Of a DNA stretch of 64,000 nucleotides, positions 43,240-53,040 are shown piece after piece. Within the stretch, counting starts at the first letter, position 1. The number at the start of each line of letters is the position of its first letter. The DNA comes from an uncultured Bacteroidales bacterium (GTDB lineage Bacteria; Bacteroidota; Bacteroidia; Bacteroidales; FEN-979): the NCBI GenBank assembly GCA_903959905.1, contig CAJBYO010000090.1:62001-126000 (forward strand), read 5' to 3'. The translations under genes were made by a program, and so were the position numbers. The notes below the pieces were generated by a model that was not told the DNA's origin, ran no database searches, and saw nothing but the letters and a program-made list of their open reading frames with translations.

Positions 43240-44598
43240 TTAGTTTTGAATCCACTTTCGCTGGAATGAACAATTACGAAAATCATCCGAAATGGAGATA
43301 TAGGTTGATTGCAATTTTTTTGAAATCCATTCGTCAATGACATCCTGCTTTTTTTGTTCCAGGGCGATCTGCTGAATACGGGAATAATCCTCTTCAAGGT
43401 TCGCTTTATGGGGGTTTGTTCGTGACTTCAGATAATACATCCTGTAGTCCTGCTTGCCCCGCTCATTGGTAAGCACCGGTGCTGAAACATCACCTGCCTT
43501 AAGTTTGTCAATAATAAAAAATATTTTCGCATCAATCTGGCTTGCTTCAAACTTGCTGTTACCGGTTGCCGCATTAATCATGTAGCCGCCGCTGTTTTTA
43601 CCCGGATCATCTGAATACTTTACTACAGCCACCTCGTAAGTGATTTTTTTAGTCATGATCAGCGATGCCACACTGTCAAGCGTTGATTTCGATTTGTTTA
43701 GGTCAACCAATGACACCTTGGGCTGCACAAGGATATGCCGCACATTAATATATTCGCCTCGGCGTTCAATCATCTGGATCAGGTGAAAACCGTCTTCAGT
43801 TTCAACGATATCGGATACTTCTCCAGGCTTCAGTTTGAAGGCGGTGGCTTCAAACTCAGGGCGCATGTCTCCGCGCTTGAACATGCCAAGTTCCCCTCCC
43901 TGTTTTGACGAGCCGGGATCTTCTGAATAGAGTACGGCCAGGGTGCTGAAATCGTCGCCCTTCGTGATCCTGTCCTTGAATCCTTTCAGTTTATCCCTTG
44001 CAATCTGTTTTTCAACCTCTGTAATAGCAGGCTGCTTGATGATCATGCCAATCTCAAATTCAGAATTGATCAGCGGGATGCTGTCTTTCGGAATTTTCCT
44101 GAAAAAAGATTTTACCTCAGAAGGGGTAATGGTTACATCCTTGGCAATTTTCTGCTGTTCCTGTTCGGTAAGCATCTGCTCCTGGATTACATCGTGGAGC
44201 TCATTTTTAATCTCCAGGAGCGACTTCCCAAAATGTTCCTCCAAACGGTCGGGCGACCCTGCCTGGGAGATGAAATACCTCATTCTCCGGTCCATTTCCG
44301 ATTGAACCTGGTCTTCAGTTACTTTGATACTGTCGACCTGGGCCTGATGCAATAACAATTTCTGGAACAGAAGGCTTTCAAAAAGCTGGCATTTCAATTT
44401 TGTGGCAGTGCCCTGGATATTTCCCTGGCTCCTGATTTGCAGATACTGATTCTCCACATCCGACTTAAGGATCACATTGCCCCCGATGATTCCTACCACA
44501 CCGTCAATGACCGTGTCGTTCACTGTTTGCGCCACCAGGGCGCCGGATAACAGCATTGTGATTGGAATCATGTATAATACAAACCGAAATATTTTCAT
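43240..44598 (-). CDS. surA: SurA-type peptidyl-prolyl isomerase, periplasmic
   Basis: 452 residues from ATG 44598 before the signal peptide (MKIFRFVLYMIPITMLL, ending VAQ); a start six codons earlier is possible. The helical SurA_N domain follows (about 30-170). Two parvulin domains are apparent: about 180-285 (GGELGMFKRGDMRPEFEATAF and DGFHLIQM) and about 288-400 (NVRHILVQPK). SurA chaperones outer-membrane proteins across the periplasm. It lies 10 bases before moxR. Confidence 0.93.
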   Translation of the reverse strand: MKIFRFVLYMIPITMLLSGALVAQTVNDTVIDGVVGIIGGNVILKSDVENQYLQIRSQGNIQGTATKLKCQLFESLLFQKLLLHQAQVDSIKVTEDQVQSEMDRRMRYFISQAGSPDRLEEHFGKSLLEIKNELHDVIQEQMLTEQEQQKIAKDVTITPSEVKSFFRKIPKDSIPLINSEFEIGMIIKQPAITEVEKQIARDKLKGFKDRITKGDDFSTLAVLYSEDPGSSKQGGELGMFKRGDMRPEFEATAFKLKPGEVSDIVETEDGFHLIQMIERRGEYINVRHILVQPKVSLVDLNKSKSTLDSVASLIMTKKITYEVAVVKYSDDPGKNSGGYMINAATGNSKFEASQIDAKIFFIIDKLKAGDVSAPVLTNERGKQDYRMYYLKSRTNPHKANLEEDYSRIQQIALEQKKQDVIDEWISKKLQSTYISISDDFRNCSFQRKWIQN

Positions 44599-44625
44599 GT
44601 GTCGTGTTTTGGGCAATCTGTTCCT

Positions 44626-45465
44626 CTAGTAAATCTCAAAAACATTTTTCTTCTGTGCATTGGAAAATATATCATCCTGCATCCGCCCGATCATGTCAAT
44701 TTTCCTTTTGTTCAGAATGATGTCCCTGATGCGTTGCTCTTCAAAATTCAGCGGCGAAACAGTTTCCTTAATTTTGAAATCCTTGAACCTCACCAGGTAA
44801 ATGAACAATGAGTCCTGGTATTCAAAGTCGCGGTGATTTTTCAAAAACTCCTCCTGGTTGTATGTCTTTATCGGAATCTGCTTTAACAGGTCATTGAAGA
44901 GCAGCCAGTTTTCATTGTCCAGGAAATAGTCTGCCGCATTCCTCTCGCACATTTCTGACAGCTTGTTTTTATCATCCTGGTTATCTGAACTGAGTAATTT
45001 CTTGATCTGTTTCGCGATGGTTGATTTCAGCGGCAGCTTCACATACTGCATCTGAACGATATTATCTTTGAGCAGAAAATTCTGCTGGTTGGCATCGTAG
45101 TAATTCTGTACCTCTTCTTCCGTGATCAGGGTGTCAAGTTTTTGACGTACAAGCGCATTTTCATACGTATAGATGATCAGGGAGTTTTTATAATTATCCA
45201 GTTGCTTGGTAAAATCCATCTGGGCACTCGTCAGGTTCTTTTCAGCCTGTTGAATCACGAGTTTCTGCCGCACCCAGTTCTCAATAAAATTCCTGGTGAT
45301 CAGCAGGCTGTCTTTGGGCAAGGTTCCCTCAGAAACCAAGCCTTTCAGGTCAGTCTCATAAAGATAGTCGTCATAAACCCTGGCCAGTACCCTCTCGTTT
45401 TTTTTCTTGAAAAATGTAGAGCAGGATGCAGCAAATATCAACAGTAGAATGAGTAACCGGTTCAA
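44626..45465 (-). CDS. SurA-N-like lipoprotein without an isomerase domain
   Basis: 279 residues. A lipobox (FAASC, about 11-15) gives a lipidated N-terminus. The body is helical, with YLYETDLKGLVSEGTLPKDS and FIENWVRQKLVIQQAEKN matching the SurA N-terminal chaperone region, but no parvulin domain is apparent. It lies between two parvulin genes, so a chaperone role in outer-membrane assembly is likely; this is inference. The gene begins seven bases after the stop of the longer PpiC gene. Confidence 0.78.
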   Translation of the reverse strand: MNRLLILLLIFAASCSTFFKKKNERVLARVYDDYLYETDLKGLVSEGTLPKDSLLITRNFIENWVRQKLVIQQAEKNLTSAQMDFTKQLDNYKNSLIIYTYENALVRQKLDTLITEEEVQNYYDANQQNFLLKDNIVQMQYVKLPLKSTIAKQIKKLLSSDNQDDKNKLSEMCERNAADYFLDNENWLLFNDLLKQIPIKTYNQEEFLKNHRDFEYQDSLFIYLVRFKDFKIKETVSPLNFEEQRIRDIILNKRKIDMIGRMQDDIFSNAQKKNVFEIY

Positions 45466-45471
45466 TTAGAT

Positions 45472-47463
45472 CTATTTAATTTTTGCAAGCACCTCCTTAT
45501 TTACCTCTACCGGGTACCTGGCCCTGAGTGAAGCAATCCACTCTTTTTCAAGGTAATTCTGGTAATCAGCAGTAACAAGGCCTTTGGCCTCATTGAGCTG
45601 TTTAACTTCCGGCTTTAACGCCTTGCGAACATAAACAAAAACGGTGTTGCCCTTTGCAGCCACATCTCCGGAGAAACCGGGCGTCCAGGCTATTGAATCA
45701 ATCAGGGCATTATCCTTGCGTGAGAATTTCTGCGTTTCAATGGTCAGGATTTGTGCTGTGTCGGAATTAACTTCTTTCAACAGGTCGGCATCAGACAATC
45801 CGGATTTTACAAAATTCTTCACCTTCTGCACAGCCTTTGGATCTGTAACCGTATAAATGCTGGCATCCAGGCGTGTATCCCACTTGTAGTTGTTCTTGTT
45901 CTTCTCGTAGAATCCGTCAAGGCCCAGTGTGTCTTTTACTGCTTTTGACCATACTTTCTGGTCAGTGAGATCAAACAGCAGGATCCCGTCTCTGTATTCT
46001 CCCATCAGCGTTTTAAATTCAGGATATTTTACCTCCAGCTGTGAATCTTCAAGTTTCATCAGGCTTTCATCAAGGAAATCAGTGTATTTTTTGTCAACAT
46101 AAGCGTCAATGCCCTGTTTTTCCTGCTTGCGCTGGCTTGTTTCAAGGTAATCTGCGAAGTCGGCCTGGCGGTAAGCCCTGTTGCCGATCTTAAAAATTGT
46201 ACCGGTAAGGTCTTTGGCAAGTGTAGCATGCCATTTTCCAAGGAAAATGCTGTCGGTAACAACTTTGTAGAATGCGGTTTTGGCCTCGGGGAATTCGGTA
46301 ACACCATTCTCCTTCCTGATTCGTGCGATGACGACCTGGCGGGTTTGTTCGCCGCGGCTGTCCTTCATGACCTTCTGTTTGAGTTCGGCACGCTCTTCAT
46401 CAAGGGGCCGCTGGGTTTTACGTTCAATCAGTTTTACAATATGCCAGCCATAGGTTGTAAGGATGGGCTTGGTGTAATCACCAACATTCTCAAGCGAATA
46501 AATGGCCTCCACAAATTCAGGCACCATCCTGTTTACACCAAAGGCAGGTAAAACCCCTCCTTTTGCGGCGGATCCCTTGTCGTCGGAATAATTCCTGACC
46601 AGTTCCTCAAAGGATGACCCTGAGGTTAGTTTGGCATATACTGAATCAATGCGTTTATTGACCCGTGAGGAGTCCTCTGCTGTGGCATTTTTGGGGATTG
46701 CAAGAAAGATATGGGCAACGGTTACTTTCCCAAGTGCAGGGCGACGGGCGGTTACTTTGATAAGATGATAACCGTATTCAGTGCGAACCGGCTTTGAAAT
46801 CATAGAAATTTCGGTATTCCAGGCACCGTTTTCAAACGCATAAACCATATCAAACACAGCAAAGAAGCCGAGATCACCTTTATTGCCTTTAAGGAACGGA
46901 TGCTGTTGTGTAGCTTCCCGGTCTTTGGAGGAAGGATCTTCTGAAAATTCAACCACAACTGATTCAAATGATGCACCCTGCATCAGCTTTTCCCTGGCGG
47001 CACTTGCTTTTTTGAAGGCAGCAAGGGTATCCTCGGGCGATGCATCAGGTTTCAGTTTAAAGAAAATGTGGCTGGCTCTCAGGTCGGTTTTCTCGCGGTC
47101 ATAGGCTTCAAGGATAAGGCGGTTCAGTGTCGCTTCATCGGTAAAGTAAGGTTTTGCAAGTTGCTCACGGTAGCCGTTCAATTCGTTTCTGAACGTTTCA
47201 ACCGTATCAAGTCCGAGTTCCTCCGCCTGTTTGACCTTCAGTTTGAAGTTGATGAAGAGGTCAAGGTATTCGTTCAGCGATTTCTTGTCTATCGCTTCGC
47301 CTTTCACATTGTTTTTCTGATAGATATTCATAAATTCTCCTACGAGTACCTTGTTCCCGGCTATGGTCATAAGGACCTCATCGTTCTTTACCTGCCCGAC
47401 GGACGAGAAAACAGAAACACAAACAAAAACCGATAATAAGATTATTCCTTTCACGCTATTCAT
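45472..47463 (-). CDS. Peptidyl-prolyl isomerase with two parvulin domains
   Basis: 663 residues with a signal peptide (about 1-23). A SurA-like N-terminal helical region (to about 125) precedes two parvulin domains: about 129-230 (ASHIFFKLKP, KGDLGFFAVFDMVYAFE, GYHLIKV) and about 237-345 (VAHIFLAIPK, KGGVLPAFGVNRMVPEF, GWHIVKL). The C-terminal 300 residues are helical and unassigned. It helps fold exported proteins. It starts 72 bases downstream of guaB; read-through from the guaB promoter is possible. Confidence 0.93.
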   Translation of the reverse strand: MNSVKGIILLSVFVCVSVFSSVGQVKNDEVLMTIAGNKVLVGEFMNIYQKNNVKGEAIDKKSLNEYLDLFINFKLKVKQAEELGLDTVETFRNELNGYREQLAKPYFTDEATLNRLILEAYDREKTDLRASHIFFKLKPDASPEDTLAAFKKASAAREKLMQGASFESVVVEFSEDPSSKDREATQQHPFLKGNKGDLGFFAVFDMVYAFENGAWNTEISMISKPVRTEYGYHLIKVTARRPALGKVTVAHIFLAIPKNATAEDSSRVNKRIDSVYAKLTSGSSFEELVRNYSDDKGSAAKGGVLPAFGVNRMVPEFVEAIYSLENVGDYTKPILTTYGWHIVKLIERKTQRPLDEERAELKQKVMKDSRGEQTRQVVIARIRKENGVTEFPEAKTAFYKVVTDSIFLGKWHATLAKDLTGTIFKIGNRAYRQADFADYLETSQRKQEKQGIDAYVDKKYTDFLDESLMKLEDSQLEVKYPEFKTLMGEYRDGILLFDLTDQKVWSKAVKDTLGLDGFYEKNKNNYKWDTRLDASIYTVTDPKAVQKVKNFVKSGLSDADLLKEVNSDTAQILTIETQKFSRKDNALIDSIAWTPGFSGDVAAKGNTVFVYVRKALKPEVKQLNEAKGLVTADYQNYLEKEWIASLRARYPVEVNKEVLAKIK

Positions 47464-47535
47464 TGTTTAATGTGTTAATTTGACAATATGGACAAACGAT
47501 TAGATTTCAGTTGAATTTTCACCTGATTACACGAA

Positions 47536-49002
47536 TTAACGGCTGTAGTTCGGTGCTTCGCTTATGATGGTAACATCGTGCGGATGGCTTTCGATAACCC
47601 CTGCCGGACTGATTTTAATAAATTTCGCCTGCTGGAGATTCTCAATGGTTTTCGACCCGGTATACCCCATGCCTGCCTTAAGTCCGCCAACCATCTGGTA
47701 TATGACCTCCGACAGAGAACCCTTGTATGGCACACGGCCGACAATCCCTTCCGGCACCAGTTTTTTGACATCGTCTTCAACATCCTGAAAATAACGGTCC
47801 TTTGAGCCTTTCTGCATGGCTTCAATGGACCCCATTCCACGGTAAGTCTTGAACTTCCGTCCTTCGAAAATGATGGTTTCGCCTGGCGACTCATCCACTC
47901 CGGCAAAGAGAGAACCTGCCATGATGGAATGTGCACCGGCGGCAAGTGCTTTTACAATATCGCCCGTATAACGGATTCCACCATCGGCGATGGCAGGAAC
48001 ACCGCTGCCTTTCAGGGCGTTCGTAACATCGTAGACAGCGGAAAGCTGCGGCACACCGATTCCGGCAATGATCCGCGTGGTACAGATTGACCCCGGGCCG
48101 ATGCCGATCTTTACGCCGTCAACACCAATACGGGCAAGGTCTTTGGCTGCTTCTGCAGTGCCAATATTCCCGATGATAAGATCTACTTCGGGGAATGTTT
48201 TCTTAACAAGTTTGGCCATCTCCATGACCCCCTTTGAATGACCGTGGGCCGTATCAATGACAATCGCATCAACGTTTTCACGAACGAGCGCGGCAACTCG
48301 GTCAAGGGTATCATAGGTAACACCAACCCCTGCCGCGACGCGTAACCGCCCAAGACTATCCTTGCACGAATTGGGGCGTGCCTTTACCTTCAGGATATCT
48401 TTGTAGGTGATCAGCCCGATCAGTTTATTGTTTTTGTCAACAACAGGAAGTTTTTCAATTTTATGCTGTTGCAGAATTGCTTCCGCCTGTTCAAAATCAG
48501 TAAACTCGCTGATGGTGATTACTTTTTTGGTCATCACTTCAGTAACCGGCCTCATATGGTCGCGTTCAAACCTGAGGTCGCGGTTGGTGACGATACCGAC
48601 CAGTTCATTGTTGGCGTTTGTAACAGGGATGCCGCCAATCGAGAACTCTTTCATCATTGAAAGGGCATCCCCGACAAGGGCATTCTCCATCAGGGTAACA
48701 GGTTGAAGTATCATGCCGTTTTCGGCACGTTTCACTTTTCGAACCTGCAGGGCCTGGTCCTCAACTGACATATTCTTATGTAAAACACCGATCCCTCCCT
48801 CTTGTGCCATGGCAATAGCCATACGTGATTCTGTCACGGTATCCATAGCGGCTGAAATGATCGGAATGTTCAGCTTGATATTCCTGGACAGCAGAGTGGA
48901 AACATCTGTTTCCCGCGGCAAAATATCGGAATAGGCAGGAACAAGCAATACATCGTCATATGTCAACCCTTCACCCCGGAATTTTTCTGAATTTAGGAAC
49001 AT
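47536..49002 (-). CDS. guaB: Inosine-5'-monophosphate dehydrogenase
   Basis: 488 residues, full length. The TIM barrel is interrupted by two CBS domains (about 95-205). The catalytic Cys lies in GIGPGSICTTRI, and the flap has YRGMGSIEAMQ with SKDRYF. It oxidises IMP to XMP with NAD+, feeding guaA. The -7 box at 49023-49030 is followed by the ATG after 20 bases. Confidence 0.98.
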   Translation of the reverse strand: MFLNSEKFRGEGLTYDDVLLVPAYSDILPRETDVSTLLSRNIKLNIPIISAAMDTVTESRMAIAMAQEGGIGVLHKNMSVEDQALQVRKVKRAENGMILQPVTLMENALVGDALSMMKEFSIGGIPVTNANNELVGIVTNRDLRFERDHMRPVTEVMTKKVITISEFTDFEQAEAILQQHKIEKLPVVDKNNKLIGLITYKDILKVKARPNSCKDSLGRLRVAAGVGVTYDTLDRVAALVRENVDAIVIDTAHGHSKGVMEMAKLVKKTFPEVDLIIGNIGTAEAAKDLARIGVDGVKIGIGPGSICTTRIIAGIGVPQLSAVYDVTNALKGSGVPAIADGGIRYTGDIVKALAAGAHSIMAGSLFAGVDESPGETIIFEGRKFKTYRGMGSIEAMQKGSKDRYFQDVEDDVKKLVPEGIVGRVPYKGSLSEVIYQMVGGLKAGMGYTGSKTIENLQQAKFIKISPAGVIESHPHDVTIISEAPNYSR

Positions 49003-49022
49003 ATGCGTCAGGATTAAGGGTG

Positions 49023-49030
49023 CAAATGTA
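49023..49030 (-). promoter_or_regulatory. -7 box of guaB (TACATTTG)
   Basis: An exact TAnnTTTG match on the minus strand, 20 bases before the guaB ATG. Upstream is A/T-rich without a clear TTTG at 19-21 bases. It separates guaB transcription from the cytochrome gene upstream. Confidence 0.5.
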
Positions 49031-49069
49031 CGAAAAATTATTATTTAAAAAGATTGTAAATTAAATGAT

Positions 49070-49121
49070 CTGCCCACCCCAAAGTCCCTGCCTGAGAGCA
49101 GGGAAAACCAAGGGTGGGCAG
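49070..49121. terminator. Hairpin between the cytochrome gene and guaB
   Basis: The outer stem 49070-49079/49112-49121 is perfect over 10 bp (CTGCCCACCC), and the inner stem 49085-49091/49098-49104 is perfect over 7 bp (TCCCTGC), with a six-base loop. On the minus strand it is followed by an A/T-rich stretch with short T runs, so it could end the cytochrome transcript. It is not a canonical terminator because the U-run is interrupted. Confidence 0.5.
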
Positions 49122-49163
49122 TAAAATCAAGCGGTCTGACAGAATCCTTAACAATGTAGTGAA

Positions 49164-50654
49164 TTACGGGTACAACTCCCTGTGACATTCCGTACAGAAA
49201 TAATTTTTCCATTTGTCCTTGATATCAATCGGATGCCTGAATTCCATTACATTTTCAAGGGTGGCATACTGCATGCTATCGGTCTTTCCCTGGGCTATGA
49301 TCGTATGGCACATGTTACAGTCCTTGGGTATGACTTTGCCCTTCTCACTTTTATGCCTGTCTGAATGGCAGCGGAAACAACCGTCGGACTCAATATGCCC
49401 GATGTGATTGAGGTAATTTTTGGAGGATGCATGCATATATGGGAAAACATTGAGCGCAAATTGCTCCTTGATTCCCGCAATGGCTTTGTCAATCAATGGC
49501 TTTTGTGTTTTGTATATGGAAGGATAGCCCAGTTTGTAGAAATTGGTAATGCTGTCTGTGATATACATGTATGCCGAATCCTGGTTTGTAAAAGTGCCTT
49601 TGAGCACATTCATGGCAACCTGCTTGATAAACGGAAGTTGCTTGGGGACTGCGCCGGTGATCATGGCATTGTCAACATACACCATCGGTGATTTGTATGA
49701 ATGTGAAGGGCGGTTGTGGCAGTCCATGCAGTCCATGATGCGGTGCTCAAGCGTGTCAATGGCCTTTTTATCAAGCATGTTGTCGGTATCCTGGAAAATC
49801 TGGACATCGCCTGTTTTCAGGTTGGTGAATTTCACCCATGGGATTGATTCCCTGTCCTTGGTTGATGCGATGTATTCAATTCTGACATCTTTGTTGATGT
49901 GCCAGTGAATTCCTTCAATCAGCCCCATCGCACTGTAATTCGGCCCGATGCGCATCAGCAGCGAGTAGTTGAACTCGGTATTCAGTGAATCGGTGACATA
50001 TACCCTGTTGGTAACCAGTTTCCTGGCATAGAATTTTTGCGGCCAGTGACAACGTTCGCAGGTTTCACGTGCCGGTCGAAGGTTTTGAATGGGTGTTTCA
50101 ATCGGTTGGGGAAATTTGTGAAAAAGCACAGAATAAACCTGGTACAACCCGGAGAGCTTGGATTTCACATACCAGCCGGCGCCTTCGCCCACATGGCATT
50201 CAACACAGGCCACCCTGGCATGCGGGGAGTGCATGTATGTTACATACTCCGGTTCCATTACCTTATGGCAAAGCCTGCCGCAGAAATCAACCGATTCGGT
50301 ATAGGTAAATGCCTGGTAACTGCCTACTGCAGATACAATAAGAAACATGAAGATAAACACATTAATAACCACAAGCTTCTGCCGCTGACGGGGCACATTC
50401 ATGTCCAGGATGGGCCACCGGTGATCCGGATCATGCGTTTTCTTCCGGTTGATGAACATGCCGATGGGGATCATCAAAAGACCGGCAACCATGATGGCCG
50501 GAAGAAGGATATACGTATAAATACCAGTATATGGATTTGAATGCTCGGTAACAAGATCCTGGATAAACGATACAAGAATCAGGATAAAACTGTTAACAGC
50601 GATGATAAAGCCAACAATGCTGATCCAGTTTGAAATGGATTTTGGTAGTTTCAT
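49164..50654 (-). CDS. Seven-heme NapC/NirT-type inner-membrane cytochrome c (ImcH-like)
   Basis: 496 residues. Three membrane segments (about 10-32, 46-67, 94-114) precede the first heme motif CGRLCH (125-130), which has three residues between the cysteines instead of two. Six standard CXXCH motifs follow at 150, 199, 309, 426, 446 and 487. VMEPEYVTYMHSPHARVACVECHVGEGA is the NapC/NirT region. Such proteins take electrons from quinol at the inner membrane and pass them to periplasmic partners. Three N-terminal membrane segments and seven hemes recall ImcH of Geobacter, used for high-potential extracellular acceptors; that comparison is from memory. No partner cytochrome or reductase is nearby. 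Divergent from the T9SS gene. Confidence 0.88.
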   Translation of the reverse strand: MKLPKSISNWISIVGFIIAVNSFILILVSFIQDLVTEHSNPYTGIYTYILLPAIMVAGLLMIPIGMFINRKKTHDPDHRWPILDMNVPRQRQKLVVINVFIFMFLIVSAVGSYQAFTYTESVDFCGRLCHKVMEPEYVTYMHSPHARVACVECHVGEGAGWYVKSKLSGLYQVYSVLFHKFPQPIETPIQNLRPARETCERCHWPQKFYARKLVTNRVYVTDSLNTEFNYSLLMRIGPNYSAMGLIEGIHWHINKDVRIEYIASTKDRESIPWVKFTNLKTGDVQIFQDTDNMLDKKAIDTLEHRIMDCMDCHNRPSHSYKSPMVYVDNAMITGAVPKQLPFIKQVAMNVLKGTFTNQDSAYMYITDSITNFYKLGYPSIYKTQKPLIDKAIAGIKEQFALNVFPYMHASSKNYLNHIGHIESDGCFRCHSDRHKSEKGKVIPKDCNMCHTIIAQGKTDSMQYATLENVMEFRHPIDIKDKWKNYFCTECHRELYP

Positions 50655-50826
50655 GTGTGTGTTTTAATTTAGACTGTTTCTACTTAACTTACTGTAAATG
50701 ACCCGATAAAATTAATGCTTTTTCTGAAAAAGAAAAATCGGCGGGGCACAATTGTGAAAAATGAGACAATATTTTTCCCGGATTCGTTGGGTCACAGGTC
50801 AGTTCATTATTTCTGGACGGCACCAG

Positions 50827-50856
50827 TTGACTTTTACCAATTATTTCGTATATTTA
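50827..50856 (+). promoter_or_regulatory. Promoter of the T9SS protein (TTG-N19-TATATTTA)
   Basis: TTG (50827-50829) and TATATTTA (50849-50856) are 19 bases apart, the same layout as before the POT transporter; the last base of the -7 box differs from the consensus. The ATG follows 54 bases later. The 256-base divergent gap otherwise shows nothing I recognise. Confidence 0.45.
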
Positions 50857-50910
50857 CATTAATTCCAGACATAAACCGCTTGAGATCAATCATAATCAGG
50901 GAGGAATTTT

Positions 50911-53040
50911 ATGAAAAAGCATTTCCAGATACTTCATAAAGGATTGATTATTCTTTTCCTTTTAAGTGCCGGTTTAACAGTCTTTTCGCAGGTTCGCGGT
51001 CTGAAAGCCAGGAATGACACCGTTGATGTATGGCCTGGCATCCCGGTTGTTTATGACATTCTCTCCAACGATTCCATCCCGCAGGGTGATACGATCAGGG
51101 CAGTTCTGCTTACACGCATCAGCGGGGAGGGCAATATTGGCATCAAAAAAGTGCACGACGCATCCTGGCAATGGACATTCACTTTTTCCGTGCTCGCATG
51201 GGGCGGAACCGCCGGAGATAACATTTATGCATATAAGATCTATAACCAGGCAATGGATACCAGTTCGGCCAGGATCCTGATCAGGGTGCATGACAAGAGT
51301 TCCTGCTACCTGGATATCAACAATGTAAGTGCATTATTCCACTCATCCGGCAATCACTTTTTCAAGGAGAATGCGGCCTTTGAAGTTCCGAAAGGGAGCG
51401 GTAAAACCTCCCTGTTCTCCAATACCATGTGGGTTGGCGGAAAGGATGGACAAGGGCAGATTCATTTTGCCGGTGAACGTTTCCGACAGGGCCCGATACC
51501 TGCAGCAGCAGGAACAAAACCCGACTTCTATTCCGGGCCGATTATGGATTCAACCAAATATTCAGTTTATACGGATACAGTATGGAATTATATCTGGAAC
51601 CTGAAACAGAGTGAAATTCAATATCATAAGGTTCATTACACCGATCCCGGATACAAACCCATTCATGATATCCTTACCTGGCCCGGCAATGGCGACCCGG
51701 CGCTGGGGATGGCGGCCACCCTGGCCCCTTTTCATGACTGGAACGAAAATGGCAGTTATGAACCCATGGGCGGGGATTACCCTGTCATTCGCGGAGACCA
51801 GGCATTGTTTTTCATCTTTAATGACGATCGCGGCCCGCACCTTGAGTCACTTGGAGCAAAACTCCGAATTGAAATTCATGGCATGGCATACGCATTTGAC
51901 ATGCCGAATGATTCTGCACTGAAGAACACCGTATTTCTTAATTACCGGTTTTATAACCGCTCGCAAAACACATACGACAGCACGATGTTCGGGATATTCT
52001 CTGACATTGACCTTGGGTATCCTATGGATGATTATGTTGGCTGTGATGTTGAACGGAATATGTATTTTGGTTACAACGGAACACCGATAGATGGCACAGG
52101 GCAACCATATGCCTACGGCGCAAATCCTCCCACCCAATCGGTTACCTTACTTGGGGGACCATACATGGACGCGGACGGCCTTGACAATCCCAGATATGAA
52201 CTGAACGGGATGCAGTTATGCGATTTCAGCGTAAACGGCATTAATTTCGGCGACACTGTTGTTGACAATGAACGTTACGGACTCCAGAGGTTCTTTTACA
52301 TCAACAACTCAAACGCCGGTGTTCCGAGTTATATGCAGGATCCTGATATTGCACCGGATTACTACAACATGATGATTGGAAAATGGAAAGACGGGAGCAG
52401 CTTGATTTATGGAGGGAATGGACATGCCTTATCAGGTGGTTATGGGCCTGAATGCCGGTTTATGTTTCCGGGCGAATCTGACTCTCTCAACTGGGGTGTA
52501 GGTTGTGCCCCACCCAACGGACCTGTATACTGGGCTGAAGAAACCGCACTCAACAACCCCAGCGACAGGCGGGGTGTCGGAATAACCGGCCCCATCACGT
52601 TCAAACCAGGTGATATCCAGGATATTGACCTTGCTTTTACCTGGGCCAGGGATTACGCAGGAAAAACACCGCTGACATCACTGGCAAAACTGAGGTATAT
52701 GACAGATATTGTCAATAAAGTATTTACCACCAATACGCTGCCCAACGGGAATCCGTTTAACGGGATCGCCGATCAATCCACCGGAAAAGCTCAGATTAAT
52801 GTCTACCCGAATCCATCCGGGGATTATTTCAACATCACCTTTGGCGGGAAGGAGATCCCGGCAGGATCTGAGGTGGCACTCATGACAAGCCAGGGTGATT
52901 GCCTCAAGAAAATAGCGGTGAATGAGCGGCTGAGCCAGGTGCGCATTGACCTTTCAGGGGTGCCGGCGGGCTTCTACCTGATCAGGGTCGCAACGGAAGC
53001 TGGCACCACGGTGAGGAAGGCAATTGTAATTCATCCATGA
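50911..53040 (+). CDS. Type IX secretion cargo protein of unknown function
   Basis: 709 residues with a signal peptide (about 1-27, ending VFSQ). The C-terminal 85 residues are a T9SS type A sorting domain (INVYPNPSGDYFNITF, with VRIDLSGVPAGFYLIRV). The N-terminal region (about 30-130) resembles a cadherin-like beta-sandwich repeat (TVDVWPGIPVVYDILSNDS). The central 450 residues, with many Asp/Gly/Pro, contain no domain I recognise. Secreted across the outer membrane and probably held at the surface or released. The stop overlaps the next start by four bases. Confidence 0.88.
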   Translation: MKKHFQILHKGLIILFLLSAGLTVFSQVRGLKARNDTVDVWPGIPVVYDILSNDSIPQGDTIRAVLLTRISGEGNIGIKKVHDASWQWTFTFSVLAWGGTAGDNIYAYKIYNQAMDTSSARILIRVHDKSSCYLDINNVSALFHSSGNHFFKENAAFEVPKGSGKTSLFSNTMWVGGKDGQGQIHFAGERFRQGPIPAAAGTKPDFYSGPIMDSTKYSVYTDTVWNYIWNLKQSEIQYHKVHYTDPGYKPIHDILTWPGNGDPALGMAATLAPFHDWNENGSYEPMGGDYPVIRGDQALFFIFNDDRGPHLESLGAKLRIEIHGMAYAFDMPNDSALKNTVFLNYRFYNRSQNTYDSTMFGIFSDIDLGYPMDDYVGCDVERNMYFGYNGTPIDGTGQPYAYGANPPTQSVTLLGGPYMDADGLDNPRYELNGMQLCDFSVNGINFGDTVVDNERYGLQRFFYINNSNAGVPSYMQDPDIAPDYYNMMIGKWKDGSSLIYGGNGHALSGGYGPECRFMFPGESDSLNWGVGCAPPNGPVYWAEETALNNPSDRRGVGITGPITFKPGDIQDIDLAFTWARDYAGKTPLTSLAKLRYMTDIVNKVFTTNTLPNGNPFNGIADQSTGKAQINVYPNPSGDYFNITFGGKEIPAGSEVALMTSQGDCLKKIAVNERLSQVRIDLSGVPAGFYLIRVATEAGTTVRKAIVIHP

